A stretch of 64,000 nucleotides of DNA. Origin: Berberis thunbergii. Taxonomy: Eukaryota > Streptophyta > Magnoliopsida > Ranunculales > Berberidaceae. The first letter of the stretch is position 1; every line of letters starts with the position of its first letter. Under the pieces are notes generated by a model that saw only the letters and a list, made by a program, of their open reading frames with translations, was not told where the DNA came from and made no database searches. The translations under genes were made by a program, and so were the position numbers. The DNA is taken from positions 1 through 64,000 of the forward strand of contig QNQO01001815.1 in NCBI GenBank assembly GCA_003290165.1, given 5' to 3'. This document shows, in pieces, positions 56,342 to 64,000 of the stretch.

Positions 56342-59300
56342 TTATTTTATTTCCACTGACGCAATCAGATCACAGTACTCAGGATCATTATCCTGTTTTC
56401 TGATTTGAGCTGGATTATGCATCTGCTGAGAAGATATTGGTGTGGGTGAGAATGGATCATAAACTTGGTTACCACCAGGACTGGATACGGGTCTGCCAGA
56501 GGAAAAACTTGGGTTGTTGTACTGTTGGTTTGGGAAAAAAATCGCACCCAGGTCGAATTGGGGAGATTTGATTCTGTTGGTGTTGTGGTTGATTCATCAT
56601 CCAAGGAGGCCCAGGCAAATTCAACATTTGCGGTGGTCGCATATAAGGGCCTAAAGGTGTGGGTTGAACAGCATTTTGATTGGGAAATGGTGGAGGTCCC
56701 ATGCATGGGAGATTGATTACCCGAAAAGCATACAGCAGAACCAGATGACAGTGGTGGAACTTGCACTTTAGGTTGCCCGAACTGGTTAACATGCTGAGAA
56801 TTGGGAAACCACGAATGAGCTGTTGTGGTGATCCTACATTTTGCATGGCTGGTCGGAAAGATGGTGCCTGGAGTGTAGGAGCTTGCACTATTGGGTTTGT
56901 CTGCATTGTTGAAGTGTGACTGTGTGGATCACTAGGTCTTGCAACCATCTGAGAAGCTGGAGTAATATGTGAACCAGTAGGCTGAAATGTGAAATCACCA
57001 GAGCTTGGTCGCTGGGGTTTTGGAGTTTAACTGGTGAAATACCTTGCAGGCACTACCACTGACTGGTTTGGGACTGGTCCCAGTGGTCCTATTGGACGAG
57101 ATGTGGCACTGGGAGATTGGTTTGGAGCTGGTGGGGCTCCTGCTCCTGCTCGAGGGTATGTGTTAGGTAGAATTGGGGCAGGTGGTGCCATTGATGATGC
57201 TATGTCTACTACACCTGATGCTTGTGAAGGTGCAGCTGAAGGTGAGGGTATAGGACGTGAAGCAGGTACAGAAGAAAAAGTTGGTCCTGCAACTTGACAG
57301 TTGACTGCAGTATTTGGCCATTGAGTGAAAAGCTGAGAAGGATAGGTTGAAGGAGAAACCATACTGCTGGAAGATTGTCCAATGATCTGTGGAGCACCCA
57401 TCGAGGACGCAACATGCGCCATATTGGATGCTGAAGGGGGCCATCGAGCAGAGGCAAATGGTTGATTGGTCGGTGGCCCTGATGGAGCGTTTGACATTGG
57501 TTGAGGCATTGAGAAAGGATGGCCTGGTCCTACATTCCTTGGTTGATTACTTGTAAATGATGGGGCAGAGCAGGATTTCCTCGAGTAGGGAAGGTTGGGT
57601 ATGCCAAATGGGGTTGTGGACCTTGATGACTTCTCATGTGGGAAACTTGATTAGGAGGCTGTGACATTGGCTGCAGACCTTGTAATGGTGGCTGAGGTCT
57701 GAGAGCAACGAGATATGGGTTTCTGGGAACCAAACCAAATCCTGCTCCATGGCTAAATTTGGGGACATTCTCGAAGGATTCAAAGAGGATGAAGGAAACT
57801 GGATGGAATTGTTTGGCATGGGTAATGAAGAATTTAGAGGGAGACCAAAGCTAGGGGGAGGTGGACCCTGTGTGTACCAGGGTGTAGGGTATGGCTGAAA
57901 TTGACCTTGCAGAAGTCCAGGCTGTGTAGATCCCATTATCGGTTGCATTCCACCTGGGTTACAAGGGCAGCTGGCATTGCATAACTTGAGGCTGCATCCT
58001 GACTCTGATCAATCACACTGGTACTATCCCCAGACACTGGAGCTGTGGAAGCAAGCACTCCCTAAACATAAATAAATAAATAAAAGGCATAGTAGTTTAG
58101 AATAACATTCAACTGACGAACAGAATGACTATTTCCATTTTTCAACACCTTCAGCATAGCACTCACAGATACTGGCGTAACTAATAACTCAATCAGGGTA
58201 ACTGCAGCATCTACTTTCTCAAATGAATCAGCTGATACATGCACAAAGAGCTCTTCATAAGCACTCTGATCTTCATTCCCATCAGACAGTACTGTAACCT
58301 CACCCAGCACATGAATAAATAGAGTAAAGAGAAGAAGCTATTCGAGCAATCTAGTTACAAAAAAACAAAGATCTTTATATCAAATTTCTTCTCTATTAAA
58401 TGGCTATACTACCTTATCCTTCTCCCCTGATTTAGTGCCTTGGAACACATACTTTTAACTCCAGTTTCCTAATTCCATTTCGAAAAAATTTACGCAAACA
58501 TAATCATTACGGCTGATATCTTACAAAAGGTTTATCTCGCTACAAACATTACAGAACACAAATAAACAAAAAACACATTCAGTACAACGGTCATGAAACC
58601 ACTTCTAAGAGCCATGCGGATCATCGAGTATTGAACAACTTACCTCTTCTAGACGTTTTTGAGTATTGCTACCAGGACCCAGTAATAAGCTAATAAAGTT
58701 GAATCCAGGGTAAAGTTTAAGCTGCAGTAAGTAAATACAAAAACATATATTAGGAATGGTGCGTCATCATTCTTAATAAAGTTCAAGCTTTGAATTCCTA
58801 CGATGGTGTTCTGAACCTAACTATAACATCCACGTATTTTTATTTTATTTTTTTGTTTTTCACCTCCAATCCACCTCTTTGAAATTGCACCAGCGATAAC
58901 TTTGATTTTGGTGCTTTGTTTCTTCAAAAAACATGAGTACTAATTTGTATGATTTTTTATGCTCATCCTCCCACGAAATAGCAAGGATATTGGTCTTTCT
59001 AAAAGGAACTATCAATCCAAAGTCCAAACAATCAATGTACTATTCATATTTTTCATTTACAATATCCTAATACTTCTTGGAACACCTTGATTATGGGATT
59101 AAAAGCGCCACGTAACAACACGAGGGGTAAAAAAAATATCCATTGGGAAAATTCAAATAGTTCAGATTTTGAAAGACCAGAATCCAGTTCAGATGATACC
59201 GCAATGTAATGTGACCAAAGAGAACAGTAATTGGGACCTTGGCCTCTTTCAATAATGACTTGTAATCAGCTGGTGCTTTGTAACTTGGATTTAACTTCAA

Positions 59301-59860
59301 TATTTCACCTGGAACTCCAAAATAGAAATGTGAACATGGCATGCAAAACAAACAAAAAGAGATTGCAATTTTGTGAAAGCCACTGAACTTACCAATAACT
59401 TCCCGCCTCCAACTTCTGCAACTAAGGATTTTGGGTAAATACTTGATAAGGCATGAAATATTTAAAACGGAAGTAAAAGATTTCTCAATAAACCAGCAGT
59501 TATACCTGATCATCAACTTGATGACTTGAATACTCTTTTTTAGGATCCCTGGTTGAGGACCGTGGACCTAATTCTTCTGTCTTCGGAACTCCTCCTGACT
59601 TCAATTGTTGTGCAATTTGCTCCACTCGAGTCTGCCCAAATATGTGCCATGAAGCAGTAATATCACTTAATGCCACCTGGAATGGGAACCTTCCATGTGA
59701 GCAATTCACAAGGAAGATACCACATTTTCAGCACCCAACATAGAATAAAAGCTTCCAGTTGTCAAAAGATGAGCAACTGACTGTTTCTTCCATCAGGAGC
59801 TATAAATGCTCGCTGCCCATTTCTAAAACGCAGTTCATTTAAAGGCTAAAGGAAAAATCA
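56342..59860 (-). pseudogene. SF1/BBP-like KH-domain splicing factor, unprocessed pseudogene
   Basis: Minus-strand exon blocks: 59835-59785 RNGQRAFIAPDGRN; 59680-59510 ALSDITASWHIFGQTRVEQI and onward to SSHQVDDQ; 59426-59397 REVIG; about 59310-59235 EILKLNPSYKAPADYKSLLK; 58721-58644 YPGFNFISLLLGPGSNTQKR, the KH GxxG-like core; about 58300-58168 SAYEELFVHVSADSFEKVDA; then a long Pro/Gln-rich last exon, about 58020-56342. The family binds intron branch points or related RNA in the nucleus. It is broken: an apparent short deletion shifts frame at REVIG, the second KH exon (normally ETGAK...) is not found, there are single-base frameshifts near 57750, 57560, 56770, 56700 and 56550, and a TAA at about 57029 stops the last exon. 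Introns are kept, so it is a duplicated gene copy. Naming beyond SF1-like KH is not certain. Confidence 0.78.
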
Positions 59861-62072
59861 ACAAGGAAAGATAAAGAATTTATGACGGTCATTTTGAATT
59901 ATTAAAGAAACTACCAACAGAAGAAAATTTGCTAAGAGTAAGAGGTAGATTATGTAGTAGTACAATAGCTACTAATTTCAGTTCAAAGCAGTCCAGATTC
60001 TCTGATAGAGTAAACTCTTAACTAAAGGATGTGTGGACTTCACTAAATAATCATTGCTGGACAAACAAACAACCAATTTTACCCATATCTTCGACATGCT
60101 TGGGGAACAAAAAATTTGGAAGACATACAAAAGGACCTCAATTCCCTTTGGATGGACATTAAAGCTCTTGATTGGTCATGGGGTCACATCTGGGACATTA
60201 CTAGGGGAATGCCTTTTGACATTTTTATTTTTTCAGTTGGAAATTTTATTAGCACCCTGATTATCCTCCGTGCAATAGACACTGCCTGTTAATTTTTAGA
60301 ATGCCTTCAGCCCCCCGTCTCCAGCTTATTTTAGCATAACATCGACGAAGCTGAAATCATGTACCTCCAAAACAGTTTAGAATGACTTTTGTCTTGTCAT
60401 CACACATATTTTTACACCATGCTTTTTTACGCACACTATCAGAGTATCCATGATATTTCATCTGAGAATATTGCAAATGATTTTAAACAAACTTATCAAA
60501 CATGACAAGTAAACCAAATTTTATGACATTTTATGCTTGTAAATGGTATAAGTAACACACTTTCTCTCTCTTTTTTCACCATTAGTACCCCTTTTCTTTT
60601 CTCCAAGGACTCATTACTCCTCTTTTTCATGATATTAAGGTAACATATTTAAAATAAAAAAAGGAAAGGCCACTGACAATAAATGGTTATGAAGCTTTAG
60701 CAAACTAAAAAATAATTAGGGGATTGGGCTTGGAGTCCCTCAAACTCTTAATTCATACATAGCAGTATACCTTTTCATAATTTTACATTTCGGATCCGTA
60801 GCAAGCTAAAAAAATGTATTTTTTTTAAACTCATTTGAGCTTAAATTTCAGGAAAATTACACATTACCAATAGAAACAACGTGTCAAAGTTTCGAATTGC
60901 TCCAATATCATTCCTCGAGATACATTTTCTGAATTTACAACTAAAGACAAGCATTTCTCCAATGCAAATGTAATCCTAAGACCCTTCATTACAATTGACC
61001 ACATACTGACTAGGTTATATTATTCAAAATTGTTGAACCAAAAATATATGATTGCATAATAGAAAAGTCCTTTCAGGAATCTACTTTTAGCATCATCTCA
61101 AAGTTTATAAGTATTTATTGCAGGATAACTGGAGTTCCCAGATTACATTTAGATTGAATGGATTTAGGGCTAATTGGATGGACTAGATTAAGATTTTAAT
61201 CATAAAGACATCGATTGTTGGTATAAGGGAATGGACACCTATTTGGTTTGTTTGCCACTCTAAGATTTAGATACAAGCTCGACGAACCTTATGATCAAGA
61301 ATCATATCAGGAATGACTACCTACTTGTTTTCTTTGCCACTCTAAATTTTTACACGGGCAGGAAGAACCTTATTTCTCCTTCATCGTTTTGATTCTATAG
61401 GCTTATATTATCTATATTCTTGTAAAAGAGCCCCTTTTCTTCGAAATTTTGCCTTTTTTCCCTTTTGCCTGAGGGGGGCTACTAGTAGGTGCCTTGTCAC
61501 TACTTGAGGAACCAGTTAAAGGTTTTTCTATTTTCATTTTTTTACTTTAACCAAACACAACAAACCAATCCCATTCCAAAGTAAAATCTCAAAATTTGCC
61601 TCAGTCAATATGAACCCAAACAAAGGGCAACGAATAATTTATTTTGTATGGGTGGGATTTTGTTGCCGAAAACAACAAGGGGGTTTGATTTGATAGGGAA
61701 AAATAAATTTTTCAAGCAAGCTAGGGTTTGAAACAACACAAAATAAGAGATTTAGTATTCCATTCAAATTTGTTGAGCCCTACCTAAATGAAATTCAACA
61801 GACTAGCAAGTAATCTTTGTAATACATTTAACAAAATCAACCAGCTAACAACTTAACTCGAGGCAAGGAAAAGACAGTGGATGGATGAAACTTATTAAAA
61901 GATTCAAACCCATTACGAAACAACACAATTAGAGCATGTACAAACCAATCAATTCGAACAATAAACATTGTAAAAGCACAAAAGCAGTATAAATAACTAT
62001 AACTACAGAGAGAAGAAGTGAGTGACTCACTAATGGTGATGGAGAGAGAGAGAAAGAGAGACGAGGGTAGCA
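59861..62072. other. region upstream of the KH pseudogene, no exon recognised
   Basis: On the minus strand 62090-61990 is rich in CTCTCTTTCTCTC, like a plant 5' leader, and could be the old first exon of the pseudogene. No coding exon was recognised between it and 59860. A block at about 60890-60925 resembles 6515-6560. Confidence 0.35.
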
Positions 62073-62279
62073 ATGTCGGGCGGAACGAGCGTTGGCAGTG
62101 GTGGTGAAGTGAGTGTTGAAGCCAAGGCCTCTCAGTTGGAGTTGGAGGAGCCCTATCTTCTCTACAAAACGCTACTTTGGGGCTTCTTTACTGTGTACAG
62201 CGAGCGCCTTTGTGTCCCCACCATTTTGCCTGTTCCACCACCGAAATCAAACTCTCTTTTTTTGTTGTTGTGGGCATAG
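62073..62279 (+). other. open reading frame, possible first exon fragment
   Basis: 68-codon frame starting MSGGTSVGSGGEVSVEAKAS, followed by QLELEEPYLLYKTLLWGF. The start is preceded by a GA-rich leader (GAGAGAGAGAAAGAGAG), and the composition is more protein-like than its surroundings. No homologue recognised. It stops at 62279, 95 bases before a hAT MITE. It could be a remnant of a divergent gene or chance. Confidence 0.3.
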
Positions 62280-62373
62280 GGGTGGGCATCCCATCCCACG
62301 AACCCGATCATGTCCCATCTCGTCTCACCCGTTTTGTTCCAATGTTTTAAGTCCTTTTGGGATTGATCAAATC

Positions 62374-62942
62374 TAGGGGTAGGCAAAAATCGATTTAAAT
62401 TATGTTAACTGACCGAACCGATTTTCAAATTCGGTTTGATAACCGAACCGAAAAATGAATAGAAAAAAATAATTTAAACCGAACCGAACCGATTATAAAC
62501 AGTTCGAAATCGGTTTACGGCTTTGAACCGACCGATTTATAACCGAACCGATCGATTAATTAGATATATATAATAACTAAATAACAGGTATGTGTCAATA
62601 CTTGATTAGTGCAACAAATGCACTGCAGTACACCATGTTGCACTGAATCACCTCCTTCTCTCAAAGTTTTAAATTTTAGGCTAAAATTGGTTCTGTAAAA
62701 AAATTGGGCCTGTAAAAAAATTGGGCATATTTCAATGAAATTCTTTCAAGTGCTTGAGCCCGAAATTTCGGCCCAACCAAACCGAACCGAACCGATCCGA
62801 AATTCGATTCAACCGAATTCATCGGTTTACAAATACAAATTTCGAATTCGGTTTGGGTTTTGGGCAAACCGAATGAAATCGGTTCGAAATTAGTTCGAAA
62901 TCAGTTTGGGGCTCAAAACCGAACCGACATTGCCCACCCCTA
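62374..62942. mobile_element. hAT MITE with perfect 8 bp TSD
   Basis: The octamer ATCAAATC flanks it exactly (62366-62373, 62943-62950). The ends TAGGGGTAGGCA and TGCCCACCCCTA form the TIRs. The interior is packed with AACCGAACCGA/TCGGTTTGG-type repeats. Closest relatives in the window are 32835-33249 and the ends of 1414-2717. Confidence 0.94.
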
Positions 62943-63073
62943 ATCAAATCCGTCTCATCCCAATCTAAAGTGAGATAGAGACTTTCAATCACATCAATCT
63001 CGTCTTATCCCAAATTAGGTTAGTAAGTTACTCTCAAATCATTAGCATTGTTTGACTAAAAAACAAAAAATTT

Positions 63074-63168
63074 ATGTATTCTACTAATTGCCTTTGGTCA
63101 TAACTATATCAATTATTCTATTCAAATATTCATGTGTTCTACTGATTGCCTTTGGTCATAATAATTTT
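63074..63168. repeat. short direct duplication
   Basis: The phrase TCTACTAATTGCCTTTGGTC and following TAA recur as TCTACTGATTGCCTTTGGTC about 58 bases later. Confidence 0.8.
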
Positions 63169-63175
63169 TTACGTA

Positions 63176-63236
63176 GAGTGACCTAGTGATACCATCCGCC
63201 ACTGCTTAACCACTGAGCCATCACACCTTTGGCTTC
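63176..63236 (-). mobile_element. partial tRNA-derived SINE head
   Basis: The plus strand GACCTAGTGATACCATCCGCC and CTTAACCACTGAGCCATCACACC match the head of the SINE copies at 5876-6007 and 39925-40114 in antisense. The rest of the element is missing. Confidence 0.6.
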
Positions 63237-63489
63237 TACTTATAGCCACAGTGTTAATAGAGTTACAAAACACCATGGATCATTGACACGGGTAAGCATC
63301 CTACTAACTCAACTAGCAAGTTTTACTGAATTACTAAAGTATCCCCATTTTGAATTTGATTTAATTGAGATTGGCGCTGAGTTTTGGCACCTATTTTTCC
63401 CGCTTGAAACTTCCCCTTTTTCTCTTCTTTTAATCAGGGTACCACTCGTGACAATATCATCTTCTTATGACTGTCATTGTCCTCAAGGA

Positions 63490-64000
63490 TGAAAGGATGA
63501 CAATACCTTATTCTTCTGACTATCCTTGTCCTCAAGGATGAAAGGATGGGAACATGGCCTTGATATGCTCAAAATCTTCCCATGTGGCTTCTTTGGCAGA
63601 CAAATTGCTCCACTGTACCAGTATTTGCGTCACTGCGCAATTGTGGCGAGGAACGAGTCTACGAGCCAGAATTTTCTCCGGTTCTGTTACGAAGTGTCAT
63701 TGTTTATCTACCAAGGGAAGCAAATGGACTGGTACTGTGGCAGCTCCTAGTCGTCTCATCAGCCGAGACACGTGAAAGACACAATGAATTTGTGATTTGG
63801 GAGGTAGCTGTAATTTGTACGCCACTGCTCCAATCTTCTCCAAAATCTGAAAATGACCATAAAACTTGGTAGCTAGCTTTATGTTTTTACGTAGAGAATC
63901 AATGGTTTGCCTGTAAGGCTGAAATTTGAGGTACACCCACTCTCCTATTTCAAATTTTATCTCAATCATTTTCTTGTCAGCAAAAAAATTCATTCATTCT
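63490..64000 (-). mobile_element. 3' end of a second Ty3/Gypsy chromovirus, cut by the window edge
   Basis: From the right edge the minus strand encodes the end of integrase (EIGEWVYLKFQPYRQTIDSL, then KFYGHFQILEKIGAVAYKLQ and HCVFHVSRLMRRLG). After a stop at 63697 and a frame change comes a chromodomain-like ILVQWSNLSAKEATWEDFEH (about 63630-63570). It is a different, more diverged element than 47030-52565. A direct repeat (GTCCTCAAGGATGAAAGGATG) occurs at about 63479 and 63529. No LTR was identified. Confidence 0.82.

Noticed and set aside
57034..57297. Plus-strand Gly/Ala-rich frame of 87 codons
   Set aside because: Antisense shadow of the Pro/Ala-rich last exon of the KH pseudogene.
61837..62073. 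Minus-strand 78-codon frame starting MLPSSLFLSLS
   Set aside because: Pyrimidine-rich leader-like DNA gives a Ser/Leu-rich translation; more likely the old 5' UTR and first intron of the KH pseudogene.

Overview
The window is nuclear DNA of a flowering plant, most likely a eudicot. The signs are AT-rich intergenic sequence, genes split by long GT-AG introns, a CC-NBS-LRR immune receptor, a plant Ty3/chromovirus retrotransposon, tRNA-derived SINEs, and many hAT and PIF/Harbinger MITEs. No species is assigned. Only three genes look intact; most of the rest is mobile-element debris.

Intact genes. (1) 13932-39183 (+) is a complete HUB2-type BRE1 E3 ligase for histone H2B mono-ubiquitination. I traced 19 coding exons with consistent phases to 893 residues ending in a C3HC4 RING. 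(2) 42558-45818 (+) is a four-exon, 247-residue protein that is probably plastid-targeted and that I cannot name. (3) 52858-55791 (+) is a single-exon, 977-residue RPS5/RPS2-like NLR.

Layout. 1-5.0 kb holds a 1.3 kb hAT-type element that captured the first three exons of ribosomal protein uS17/RPS11, followed by a reverse-strand, intron-containing fragment of a WD40 (GTS1/ASA1-like) gene. 5-13 kb is gene-free, with a SINE, a three-unit 0.57 kb tandem array of decayed ORFs, and MITEs. 13.9-39.2 kb is HUB2, whose 3.9, 5.6 and 7.9 kb introns are filled with LINE pieces, nested hAT MITEs, a dead DUF4371-type hAT transposase and a large inverted repeat. 39-42 kb holds a SINE, a 20-base G run, a decayed tRNA-Ala and a partial fold-back MITE. 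44.3-45.0 kb is a 660 bp hAT element inside intron 2 of gene 2. 47.03-52.57 kb is a full-length but dead chromovirus with LTRs, a TSD, PBS and PPT; it lies tail-to-tail with gene 2 and back-to-back with the NLR, ending 292 bp before the NLR start codon. 56.3-59.9 kb (-) is an unprocessed pseudogene of an SF1-like KH splicing factor with several frameshifts and a stop. 62.4-62.9 kb is another hAT MITE with a perfect TSD, and 63.5-64.0 kb is the 3' end of a second Ty3 element cut by the window edge.

How things fit together. The genes are not functionally linked. What links the parts is transposition: one hAT-like family with TAGGG/TAGGA termini occurs as short MITEs (32.8 kb, 62.4 kb) and as the larger element carrying RPS11 exons (1.4 kb). 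The elements have entered introns, other transposons and a probable promoter region without breaking the three intact genes.
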